Assembly (NCBI GenBank): GCA_029532415.1
Contig: JAQOTA010000050.1
Span: forward strand, 5,022,001 to 5,086,000
Source: Marasmius tenuissimus
Lineage: Eukaryota; Basidiomycota; Agaricomycetes; Agaricales; Marasmiaceae
Direction of reading: 5' to 3'
DNA length: 64,000 nt
The translations under genes and the position numbers were made by a program. The stretch's first letter is position 1, and every line of letters begins with the position of its first letter. The notes under the pieces were generated by a model. That model ran no database searches. It had not been told where the DNA came from and saw nothing but the letters and a program-made list of their open reading frames with translations. Shown piece after piece: positions 53,903 to 64,000 of the stretch.

Positions 53903-56714
53903 TCAACCTTGTAAAACGCAGTCGGCACCCTGCGCTTCGGGCGACGAACTGAGGACTCCATCGTTTTTGACAAGGTGGCGTTGGTTACGTCGCGGGTTCG
54001 TAGGTGCATTACTGGGAAGATATGGCCGTAGTGTTGCAGTGGTATTGCTAGGCGGCGCAAACGACTCCGATAGGACCTCTACCGTGATAGGAGAAGAGCG
54101 TGGAGTAGCCAACACCCGAGAGACAAGGGAGGTGGGTGGCGCAAACGATCGAATTGGGGAGGCGCGAGCCTACCGACGCACCGGAGGGATAAGCTGAATT
54201 GTAGGCCCATCGTTGTGTAACCTGCTGTCGGCTGTACCGGACGGTGCGACGTAAGTCCCAATGTTCTGAGCGTTGCCAGCATCGTGTGTGATGGTGATGG
54301 TGTTGTTGACCAAGTCAATGCTCGGGACGGGATGGGCCACGTCTATTGCGTTCCAAGCGAGCAGGTCAGTGCCGTCGTGACCACCCAAAGCAGACCCAGA
54401 ACTGCGAGGCCGTGGGCCGTTTGAAGCGATGTCAATGGTGATGGTGACATACTCATGGAGATCCTACCAGCAGGTTGGTCAAAATGGCGGAACGGAAATA
54501 TGGATACGAGGACACACCTGATCGGGATGGTTACCGCTCTCCAGCCCTCCAGGTTCTGCATTATGATATTCACTGATGGTGGATTTATCCTCCTTATCAC
54601 ATGGCGTACCTTGTGTTTGAAGAGTACCACAGAAGTCAGTATCCCCGACTAGTTGTTGGGCTTGATCTCGAGTGTTCGATAGGCCTTCTGAAACGGGGTT
54701 GATGATTGACTCGCCGACTCCGTTACGACATTTTCGCTTTGCTTTCATTAAAGTAAGAGCACGAGTCACGAGATTAAGGGTTAGCGCACCTTCGAGAACG
54801 TCTTCAAATCGATCTGAGTCGTCGGTGAGCTGGAATATATGGTGATCATATCCAAGATATCGAGCGAAATTGATGGTTTTTGGGTCAAAGCCTCGGGAGA
54901 GCTGATATTCATGCAGGCGTTTGTAGTGGGCGGTGGACCAGGAGAATGAGTGGAAGTCGTAAGTGAAGTAAAGGGGCTTGGTGAAAAGGCCAAAGTCGTC
55001 GCATGATTCGTCTGACAGTTGAGATTGACCGTCTTCATGAAGAGACCAGAAATGGAGGGATATGTAGCTTTTGGGGAGGTTGAGAGGGGGTGGACGGACA
55101 AACAGATAGATCGGTTGCTGGCGTCGTCGCTGGTATTTGGAAGGGATTTGATCAATTAAGGCTGGTGACAACCATACATGACGATAGATGAGCTCTGGCC
55201 AATAGTTAGCGAGTGCAAAATGGAACACGGGAAAGGACACACGATAAACACTGAGATCTCCCTTTAGAGGTATTCCTCGAGAGTGAAATATGCTTGATGC
55301 TTGTAAAATCCAGGCCCTTAACAACTGAACGTAGTCTTCGGAACCCCCCTGCGCCAGCGAAAGCCACCATCCATTCTCGCCAAGTCGGAATCTGCTTCGT
55401 ATCTTCAGATGGAGTAGCCTACGATGTACGAGAACCTCACCTAGTCAATCCATTTTGCAGCACTTTCCTCTCTACGAGACTGTCTCCAAGGCTCTTCCAG
55501 GCGTTTGCTTCATTTGCGAAGGCGATGGTGGTTTGGGTTAGAGTCGAGAAAATGATCGGCTGATTGAACGGGTCCGGCACGCCTCTTTTATGCCGAACTC
55601 GACCCTCATAAACCCATTCCACCACTGCGTCATCAATTTCTCTCGACTTTTGACTCCCCAAGAAACGCAGGAAAACATCTTCTTGAAGCAGGTCGGTGGT
55701 CAAAGGTACATTCTCGGCCTCAATTCACTTTTGGCGCCAGTCGATGTCTGGACGCGGCCCCTCTGGACCACGACAGAACACTCCTCGCGTAGGATCCACC
55801 CAGATCTCCCATGAGAAGCAATCTAATTGCGCCTGCTTCTACAATTGCGTGATTGACATGTTCAATTTTGCGACTTCGACTGCTTACAATCAGACTACGA
55901 CAGTACACCTCAGTAAGCCATCCCGAATTTCTCCTCAAGTGTGCGATTGGTATGAGCTCTGAAAGTAGATCGGTCTCGGCTTCATTCAAGTGCATATCAA
56001 GTTACTTACCACCCGAGAACATCAGTAATGGAACTTTGGACCGGTTGAGCGCAAGAAGATGCGCATTGTTCACGCGTCTGAAACTCCAACTTCAAGTCCG
56101 TTTTATTGAAGGTCGAATGGATGCGGAACCTACAAGTGTCCAGAATATGACGCAAAGCTTTGTCTCCAATTCTGTCTTGACGTTCAGGACCTGGAATCCG
56201 GAACTTACTCAAGAAGTCAGATGCGTACCTCTGGCGCTTCCCTGCCTTTATAGGACTCTACGGTGACTATCGCTCCTTTCCCATCCCCTGTCAATATTTT
56301 TCCAATGAAGATGCCCCGCTCGCATTCCATATACCTCCCTCTTTCCCAATTAAACACGCGTTCTTCATGGTGTATCCTTTCGAGGAGCTGAACATCGCCA
56401 CGTTTGTATTCGCCGTACTGCAAGACGCAACCAAAGTCAGCGTAGAGCGCAACCAGAGAGAACGACAAGATCACTACTTAAACACTCACCTCTTCGTACT
56501 CTGCCTCCTCTTCCTCTGTCCCCCGAATGTGTCGAGCTGTCGATCGCGACTGCTGAATTATCCTATTGTCGTTGTTAACGGTGAGAGTCCCAGGTCCATT
56601 GTTAATGTTGTTGTCCCTTAATGGCATAGAGTAGATGCCCACGGCAAGCTCGGTGTCATCGATATTTCGCTGATCATCCTCGGCAGAGTAGAAACATGAA
56701 TACGGATGGGACAT
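53903..56714 (-). pseudogene. Accessory-family gene with two stops and a frameshift
   Basis: Exons: 56714-56490, 56417-56229, 56171-56134, 56077-56010, 55958-55888, 55838-55441, 55391-55243, 55194-54790, 54741-54518, 54464-53903. Exons 6 and 8 (398 and 405 nt) have exactly the lengths of the intact 13244-16218 gene. Lesions: TGA at 55725-55727 between DWRQK and IEAEN; a 1 nt insertion in an A run near 54420; TAG at 54170-54172 where a paralogue has Gln (PPVRR-stop-ARASP against SPRRQIRVSP). Motifs are otherwise kept: NNINNGPGTLTVNN, RGTEEEEAEYEE, ALNRSKVPLLMFSG, LTQTTIAFAN, LQNGLTR, IYLFVRPPPL, GFDPKTINFARYLGY. Intron 1 has a GTGAGT donor. Confidence 0.75.
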
Positions 56715-57641
56715 GTCGTAGTGATCCTCGTCGAAGGGGTGATTAGTATTGAAGGATACCCATGATGGGCATTGGTCATATATATACCAGGAGCTCACGA
56801 ACTCACGAACCCTCATCAAGTGGAACGTCATAGTGGCACTGGCTGTCGAATCGTGGGTACACCGGAAACCAAAAATAACAGGACGAATATTGAAAACTAC
56901 TCATTACAGTGATAGGTACATCAATGGTACGAGCAATTCGCGTCGATGCTTCTTTGAAAAGTTCGGATGCCATCTTGTGGCTAGTCCCCAGACCTTTCGA
57001 ACCTCGAGATCGCGAAATCGCAACAGCGCTGCGTCCGTGCTGGACCAGGTCAAATGCTGTAGGACGCTTACATTCAATGACCCATCATGGGAACAAGGAA
57101 CGCTATTACTCATCGCGACGATTCATACACGCCATTGGGAGAAGATGCCTTTGAGCGCCTTGTATTGTGGACCAACGATTGCCTCCTCGGATCGCGAGCA
57201 TCGGAGAAAACTGGGCTGAACTTGGGGGAAAGCGGTCACGAGTCGGTGCAGCTCAAAACAGATTTCGCGCTCCAAGCCCGCTATCAAGCGAGAGGCTGAA
57301 ACGGCGATACACGGTGAAAGACTTGGGTGGCACGGTTGTGGGTGGTTATGGGCGCGCGATACGAAAGATAGCCGCACGTGTTGGTAGTCTACGTGACGGC
57401 TGTCAAGCATATGGTGTTATTTCGTGCTCGGGCTAAGCCCTCTGAGGGATATAGAAACGCAAGCTCACGTATTCAGTATCGGATGCTGAACAGTAATATT
57501 AATGATTACAAGTGTACCTTCGACGGCAGCCAGGTACACTATTATCCAAGAAACCTGATGATACAAAGGGCGCCAGATGTCCCCGTTAAACACAGATAGC
57601 CCGAAACGGTATGCAACAAGTTATACAAAGCCAGGCCTGAA
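56715..57641. other. No supported gene
   Basis: 5' flank of the family copy and the 3' flank of the zinc-finger gene. Only short frames are seen. Confidence 0.4.
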
Positions 57642-60035
57642 TCAGGTCAAATTCAGCCTGAATAGACAGTAAAGCAGGGTTGGGGATGAGCATGTAGGGC
57701 ACTGAGAATGTTGTATAACATGGCTCGAAACGCAGCTGATATGATAGATGTTCAGCAAGGAATATACGAGTCAATTGGTTTACGTACCCATAGCAAAAGA
57801 TGTGGCCGCAGAAAGTCGCCGTGCAGTCCTCGCAAGGGTCTCTCCCGCATAATCGGCAATAAACGAGGGAGTTTATGGCCACTGAATTGTGGTGAGTATC
57901 CCGCCGTCCCGAATGCTGCAGCTGGGGCGGCTGAGGCTCCTCCTCCGTCGACAGCATGTCCACCGTCGAGAGGGTGATTGACGACAAGTCCGGGGAGGTG
58001 GCAGCAGGTGAAATCCGAGGTGAAGACACAAATGACGATGGGGAGGAGCTGGCTGTGATATCTTCGAGTTGGATGTCGATGGTAGAGGACGGGGAGCCAA
58101 TCGACTTTCTTCTCGTGTGAGTAGCCGAAGCGACAGCCTCATTGTACAACTTCCAGTGCTGGTTAACACGGAAAGTTGTCAAGGCACCCGAGTCCTCATC
58201 GTCCTCCACCCGAGTCTCAACGGAGGACGCAGAGTCCCGCCGACTCGGAGCGAAGGGAGTGACGGAAGGCCGAGCTTGTTCGGCGCCGCCAGTTGACTCG
58301 ACGCCCCACGCTTCGCCTGGTCTCATGCGCTCTGGGGATGACACTATCGTTGTCGAGGAACCATTGATCATCGTGATATCACTAGGAGTCGAAGCAAGAG
58401 GAGAAACAGTGGGGAGGGCAGCCAGCCCGGTCGGGGAGGTGGTATCTGGAGACGTCGTTGACGGAGTGAGCGGGCTAGAATAAAATCGGGAGTGAACAAG
58501 TCAAACCAAGAAGGAGTACGCCTATGAAACACGCACCCCAATGGGTCAAATCTGGTACAGCTTGATGTAGACCTGAAGTTCGTGTCCAAATTCAGGCTCA
58601 GGGAAAGAGGCTGCCGAGTGTAAGTCAATACCCGGAATTAAAAGATCATCAAGCCGTCCTACCTTGGTAGGCCCAGTGAAGGTGATAGGGCTCCGGTACA
58701 AGGTGACCGCCAGATTCTTGTTTGATGGATGCGGTTCTTCGACGTCGGGGCCATCCACCAAGCCTTCCACCATAGAAAGAATACTGTCTTCCTCCTCTTC
58801 CTCCTCTGTGTCAGTAACATCCGAGATTTGAACCTTCCCTCGGGATGAGACTCCACTGACTGGAGACTGCGGCAAGATACGTCCGGATTAGTGGTTCATC
58901 TAACGTGTATATCTGGGATGCTACTCACTCGAACCTGCGAGCTCTCCCATATTGTCTGCGAAGAATGTTCAGTCGAGGGAGTAGCAGGCTGTCATGATGG
59001 ACTTCAGGTACAGCGTCTGACACCAAAAGGGAGACCCTACCCAGAGGGATCGCACTCGAGGCGAATCTATGTCGAGTAACGTCTGGGAGCGTGCTTTGGT
59101 GCTGCTCCGCCAATCATCATCCACACTGCGACCCGCATTCGACTTCTGTGCCAGGTCTGGATCTTGTGAACACGAAGGGGCGGAGTGTTTCTCGGCGATA
59201 TGCTACACACTCCGATCAGTATCGAAAATCACATCAAAGGTCTCGGCAACCTACCTGTCTAAACGTGTCGCTGTCGATAAACCCTAAGCGACACATTTCA
59301 CATTTCGGGTGCGCCAAAGACACGAGGTAGTGTTCATTGAGCTCATGCTCGTCTTTGAATTGCCGTGAGCATCGTGTGCAATGTGAGTTGCTATGCTTGA
59401 GCCCTTCATGCTGGGTTGGGACTCTATCAGTTTATCGATCATGAACAGAGCCAACTAAACTCACCTCCAGCAACGCCTTAGCGTCGAAGAAACCGAGGTT
59501 GCAAGGTGTGCACGCAACGTGGTTCGGGGATGTCAGATAGTGCGTGCCTCTCTCCTCTGTGAAGTAGTTGTCGCCGCATGGGCAATCGGTAGTCGGATGG
59601 GCCAGCTTTACATGCTGTCAATAGAAGAGCGTCAGTCACTAGTCGAAATGCACAACTAACAAACGCTACCTCATTACATGCCCATTTATTCCGGAATCCC
59701 CTAGCGCAGGAGTCGACTGGGCAGTTTGGATGGTGAGGGGATTGTCGGTAATGTTCGTCGAGAGCACGAGAGCTTCCGAAATTCTTGATACAGGTCGTAC
59801 ATCTGAACAGGGTATCTGGCTCGAGGTGGCGGCGCATGTGCTACAGCGACGATGAGAGCAAGTCGCTTTGACCGAGGATACCACTGACCTCTTCAAATCC
59901 CCTCTTACCGCAATGACCCAGACTTTTGTCGCAGTGTTTGCAGAATGGGTGCCAACGGGAGGAGTTGCGCTGATGATTCATGAGACCTTTGTACGAAATG
60001 AACTCTCGTTCTGGGCATTGGAGGCAGGTGAACAT
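57642..60035 (-). CDS. C2H2 zinc-finger protein with C-terminal RING finger (10 exons, 623 aa)
   Basis: Exons: 60035-59889, 59840-59670, 59614-59465, 59410-59255, 59202-59041, 58955-58929, 58866-58663, 58610-58537, 58474-57788, 57735-57642, total 1872 nt, in frame throughout. The N-terminal half is a chain of C2H2 fingers: FTCLQC..H, CKHC..HMRRH, FRCTTC..H, NCPVDSC..HVKLAH, ACTPC..HEGLKH, HCTRC..H, KCEMC..HIAEKH. An acidic run (TEEEEEED) and a Ser/Thr/Pro-rich linker follow. The C-terminus is a C3HC4 RING: YCRLC, FCGHIFCYGC, CPTC. A RING suggests ubiquitin-ligase activity and the fingers nucleic-acid or protein binding; targets unknown. Four introns are phase 0 and fall just before the first zinc-binding His. 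The first uses a GTCAGT donor, chosen because the nearby GTAAGA would break the frame. Confidence 0.82.
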
Positions 60036-61671
60036 AGCGGTATCCCGGTGGTAGTGATGGTTGTGCGCAAGAGATAGAAACTACTGGCCAAGAAGCAAAC
60101 CCGACGAATGAATTGATTAAGGACAAAGGCGGCGGTTGGCGACGGTAGAACATGTTTGGCGTGAGTTCATATACCTCGCAAAGCACTCGTGGTGTCCGGA
60201 CCAATCTGTCATTACAGTCCGAAATCTTGATTCTCTACTCCGGACGACCCCACCAGCCGTAAGTCTGCAAAATTTTATTCTATTGTCGCTTGGGTTTCGT
60301 TCCTAGGCTAGTAAGGATTCACAAGCGATGGAACCTTGGGAAACCGATCCAATGCACAGCGGTTCGCGCGACGTCTGATTGTATGTCATTGATGGCCTGA
60401 TAAGTAGCAAACCTCGAGCCTCGAGGCAGTCTGGTTCAGGGTTTCATGAACATTCGCACATGGTACAGAGGTTACACTTACAAAGTTGCTAAACGGAGCG
60501 CTCTGAAAGCAACGGGGTTCGCCACAAGTCCAAAATACCAAGCCGGACTATAATGCGGCCTCGAGGGTCCCCGTATTGACTGCGAACAAAGTGACTGAAC
60601 AACTCTGAAAAGGAAAATGACCACGAGTATCGTTCGCTGGATTCATTGACCTCATCAGCTTCGTTTGCCCCCTGTTTTCCAGGGGCTTTAACTTGGTGCG
60701 GTCTGCGTGACTGGCAAAAAGGTTCGAAAACAAAAGAGGGTATTGACCTTTTCAGAAAAAACTTTTATGGAGGGTGGCCCATCGTTCGAGAACGGGATCA
60801 GAAAACGCCAAACATGCGTTTTCCCGGTCTGGAACGCAGTTGCTGTGGTTCGTTTGCGGAAACGGAAATCGAATATGAGACGGACTAGTTTGCTTACTCA
60901 CTGAGTGAAATCTTGGGCTGACTTCCTGGCCGCGTTTCGGAACGACTCTTGACTATCGTCCGTGGTGGTTTCGCCGACTGGGGATCGATCATCTGCGCAG
61001 TATCCCGTCTAGTACAACGCAGATATATTAAACAGTTCAGTGAGAATGCAGCACTACTAAACCGTCATGGCTCTGGCTCTCAGCCAAGTTAGAACAGACC
61101 TCGATTCCTGTATAAACGATCCGCAATCAGCTAACTCATACAGGTCACACAGCGAGCACCTTGAGACATCAAGGGGAAGCCCTGCATGGACTACCGGTCT
61201 CCATTTTCGTGCTCAAAACCCTTCAAAGAGTGGCCCGGCAACGAGGTATCACGGGAGCCTGTAACTAAGACAGGGTGAGTCTTGCCTCTTCTGACGAGAA
61301 AGAGTCGTCACTTGGGAATGTGCGTACGAAATCTCCAATCAAGCTGTTCGAGTTGGCTGGCGGTGCAACCCGCCCGGAACTCCTGGGATAGCGGTTCGTT
61401 CATTGGGGAGGGGGTGTGATGACCGGATTGGCGGACAAACACCGAGTCGGACTGTTGTCAGATCTTGAATGCATCTGACTCATTTGCGTGGATCTGGCAA
61501 ACCCAGTCAAGATGTGCTGAATCTAGCACCCGCGGGGCAATCACAAACTTCGCATCAGAGAAAGAACATGATAGATAGATCATAGCACACTCCGGAGAAG
61601 TACAACAGCAAGAAGTGACCAATGAAAAGATAGAACCAAAAACAGCCCAGGCAAAATGAAAAGCACCCGGG
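60036..61671. other. Intergenic, no supported gene
   Basis: It lies between the start of the zinc-finger gene and the stop of HIR1, both on the minus strand, so it should hold the zinc-finger promoter. No TATA box or long frame stands out. Confidence 0.5.
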
Positions 61672-64000
61672 TCACTCCTCGTTGGCAGCTTTCTTGAGCA
61701 GATCTTGCCAATCTGTAGCCAACTTCGCCAGAGTTTTGCTTCGGGCTAACAAGCGCCATCAGGGACGTGCGTTAAGAGACCACCTAAACGCCACTCACCA
61801 AACTGCCCCAAAACATCCTTCAGTAGATCTCTCTTTGCCAATCCTGCAACAGTAGATGTCCAGCCATCGCGGTCTGCCACGGGGCGCCAGTACACTGGAC
61901 CAAAGAGCTCCTTGATCAATTCCTCCGCTTTTGACCGGAATCCTTCATCCGCAATCTTCTTCGCGTACAGAACTAGCGCCTGCTTATACTCAACAGGACT
62001 CTCTAGTAGCCTGGCAGCGTGCATTCGCGTCTCGAGATGCCCTAGAGTCATCGCCGCCGACCACCATTCCGGGCGCGATTTCCCTGCAGAAGCCAGATTC
62101 TCGCTCCCACTCGAAACTTCCGCTTCAATCATCGCGATAACTCCCTTGTTACTAGTATTTTGTCCATTCGCACTCGTCCTTTGTCGTCCCTGCCACACGT
62201 CCGAACCTTCTGACCACCACTTGTCACACAACCTGACCCATGTGCTTAGTTGAGGGTCGTACGAAAACACCGCTCCGTTTGAGCAATTGATTATCGGACA
62301 TCCGTTTGGTCGGGCCATAGCGGTGGTTATAGTGTAATTAGGCGATGACAGGAGAGGGAGTACGGAAATTGGGGGGAAGAATGCGGTTCCTTTGTTGACA
62401 CGCCTACGGTGACGAAAGGTATTCAGTCAGAAATGGTCACAGCACGGAAAGACAAAAGGAAAATGGTGGTTTTGGTTCCGAACTTACCAAGAATATAGCT
62501 GTCCAGACTGGGTTATGACCATTAGGCAATTCTTGTTTCCATCGATTAAGGAGCATGGTGACCCAAGGGCGAGCGTTGGCATCAGTCTTTAGGGCGTGAA
62601 TATGAGGGTAGAAAGTGGAGTTCACGATATGGAAACTCACCTTCTTCCGTTGTGCGAATACACATTGATGGAACCGTCTTGCATAGCAGCTGCGCAGAAG
62701 GTCGAGGTAGCCCTGGCAGCTAACACCGGCGATGGGAGGTAGTCCAACCACTCAACTCGGTTACTACTAAGTAGCATCACTTCGGTTTCTGTAAGGTGAA
62801 AATGCTAAGCGTCAGGGAAAAAGAGGGCACTGGAAAATTTTCGTCTTCTCACCGTCATCTCCCTTTGCATTGATGGCTTCGAAAACATCATCACTCCCAT
62901 CCACTTTAGTGGTGACCCTGGTCATCGCGGCGGGTATAGGGAGATTAGCCACCGTTCCGCTTCCTCCTCCCATAACCGGCATACTCCCAGAGTAAGACAT
63001 CTCCCTGACAGGGCCAAATTCTCTTGGTCGATCCCCACCGAGGGTCCTGTACCTTCCGCTAACTAGCTCCTCCTCAGCCTTCCTCTTCCGACTGTTGCTG
63101 ATACTGCTTTCCGCGATGGCATCGATAGAGACGCCCATATCTATGTCCATATCCATCGACATCCCCATTCCCATTCCGATCCCGGAGGAGCGAGGCGCGT
63201 ACGGTAACTCGTCCGGCGCTGGGAATGCACCATCTGCTGCCAAACTCTTTCTCAGCCTCTCCTTCGCTACATCAGCTTCACTTTCATTATCTGCATCCTC
63301 TCCGGGCGGTGGCCTGAGACGATTCAGCCCCACCCTCTTCTTCTTATCCCCATTGGCAGGCTTCTTTTTCGCCACAAGCAAATTAACCTTCTCCCCGCCT
63401 CCACTTTGATTGAAGTCCGTCTGCATCTGCATCTGCGCGGACGAAGCCGCATGTGAATAGTTCGAAGGGAGCGGGGGAGCAACAAACCCGAACTTGGCCA
63501 GGTACTGTTCTTGTACCGAATGCGGGGCGATCCCTTCAAGTTCGTCAGGTTCGAAATGGAAAACGGCGATTGTCCCATCCGAGGAGGCAGCGTATAAGGT
63601 CATTCCGTCCCAGGACCTGGGTACAAAGAGATTGATTAGTTAGTTTTCAAGGGCCGATGGACAAAGAAAGGAAGCTTACCAGCTGAGGTCCATGATCTGC
63701 CGTTCAAAGACTTCTGTGGCTACAATCAGCGGTCGTGCCGACTTTGTTTGCCATACGGAAACCGATCGATCATCTGCACCTAGAGCGACCACGGAGCAGA
63801 TGTTTGATGTGGCGACCGGTGCGGAAGGATTTCGTAGAAATATGTGCGGATTGTAAGTCTTGAAAAACAAAAAGACGTATCAGAGTTCCGCGGCAATGTA
63901 GACACCCCGAACACGACGTACTGCAACCTCCACTGTATTTTCGTGACCAACTAAGCTGATTTCCGATGTCCAAGAGCCACGCGTGATGACTGCCGCGATA
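61672..64000 (-). CDS. hir1: Histone chaperone HIR1/HIRA, C-terminal 648 codons (5' end outside window)
   Basis: Exons: beyond 64000-63922, 63858-63680, 63616-62853, 62788-62641, 62586-62488, 62403-61799, 61745-61672; introns 53-84 nt, phases consistent, stop TGA. HIR1/HIRA deposits histone H3-H4 outside S phase and represses histone genes in the nucleus. The last WD40 repeats show AVITRGSWTSEISLVGHENT, VVALGADDRSVSVW and DLSWSWDGMTLYAASSDGT. Next is a basic, disordered segment (KKKRVGLNRLRPPPGED) in the place of the HIRA B domain, and then the Hir domain: VEWLDYLPSPV, DGSINVYSHNGRR, GSPCSLIDGNKN, GQLYSW, WVRLCDKWWSEGS, LLESPVEYKQAL, AEELIKELFGPVYW, ending KLATDWQDLLKKAANEE. A Met/Asp/Gly alternating stretch (GIGMGMGMSMDMDIDMG) is unusual. 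Confidence 0.93.

Noticed and set aside
59841..59908. GTAAGA donor at the first zinc-finger intron
   Set aside because: It gives a 68 nt intron and destroys the reading frame of the next fingers. The GTCAGT donor 20 nt downstream gives a 48 nt intron and a complete CKHC...HMRRH finger.
1..64000. CRISPR array or prokaryotic operon structure
   Set aside because: No regularly spaced repeats of that kind; spliceosomal introns and fungal transposons show this is eukaryotic nuclear DNA.

Overview
The window is nuclear DNA of a filamentous basidiomycete, most likely an Agaricomycete. The intact genes are split by many 46-85 nt introns. The families present (a chromodomain Gypsy element, a fungal alpha-kinase, an 'integrase core' gene of the Agaricomycete type, and a large uncharacterised Agaricomycete family) also fit that group. 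I assign no species. All gene models were spliced by eye, and every stated exon set keeps reading frame across all its introns.

Layout. (1) 1-19 kb is an accessory region built from segmental duplications. Two long minus-strand genes of one uncharacterised family are intact: 1939-6145 (13 exons, 1190 aa, C-terminal module doubled) and 13244-16218 (10 exons, 831 aa). Between and above them lie broken pieces of the same duplication unit and a decayed thymine/uracil-DNA glycosylase-like gene (10714-12200). (2) 19-22 kb holds three short non-autonomous DNA transposons with target-site duplications (TSDs): one hAT-type with an 8 bp TSD and two with TA, plus an LTR-like remnant. (3) 22240-35766 is one Gypsy chromovirus on the minus strand, with a younger, full-length Copia element (22716-29101) inserted inside its 3' LTR. 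Both have perfect 5 bp TSDs. The Gypsy polyprotein is one frame broken only by four TGA codons. (4) 37-46 kb contains an alpha-kinase pseudogene cut by a solo LTR, a relic integrase-core gene, and several inverted repeats. (5) 47-57 kb repeats the accessory family as two more near-complete but broken copies, one with a MITE inside an intron, and a 3' fragment. (6) 57.6-64 kb is the conserved end: a C2H2/RING zinc-finger gene (57642-60035) and the C-terminal 648 codons of the histone chaperone HIR1/HIRA, which runs off the right edge.

Common thread. Most decay in the window has one signature. Premature stops are mostly TGA where Arg (CGA) is expected, and all six substitutions between the two Gypsy LTRs are CpG transitions. 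This points to cytosine methylation and deamination acting on repeats and duplicates. The intact neighbours (HIR1, the zinc-finger gene and both intact accessory genes) all end in TGA, so TGA is a normal stop here. The best candidate for something undescribed is the multicopy accessory family, with its doubled-module member and a first intron that uses a GC donor in some paralogues and GT in others.
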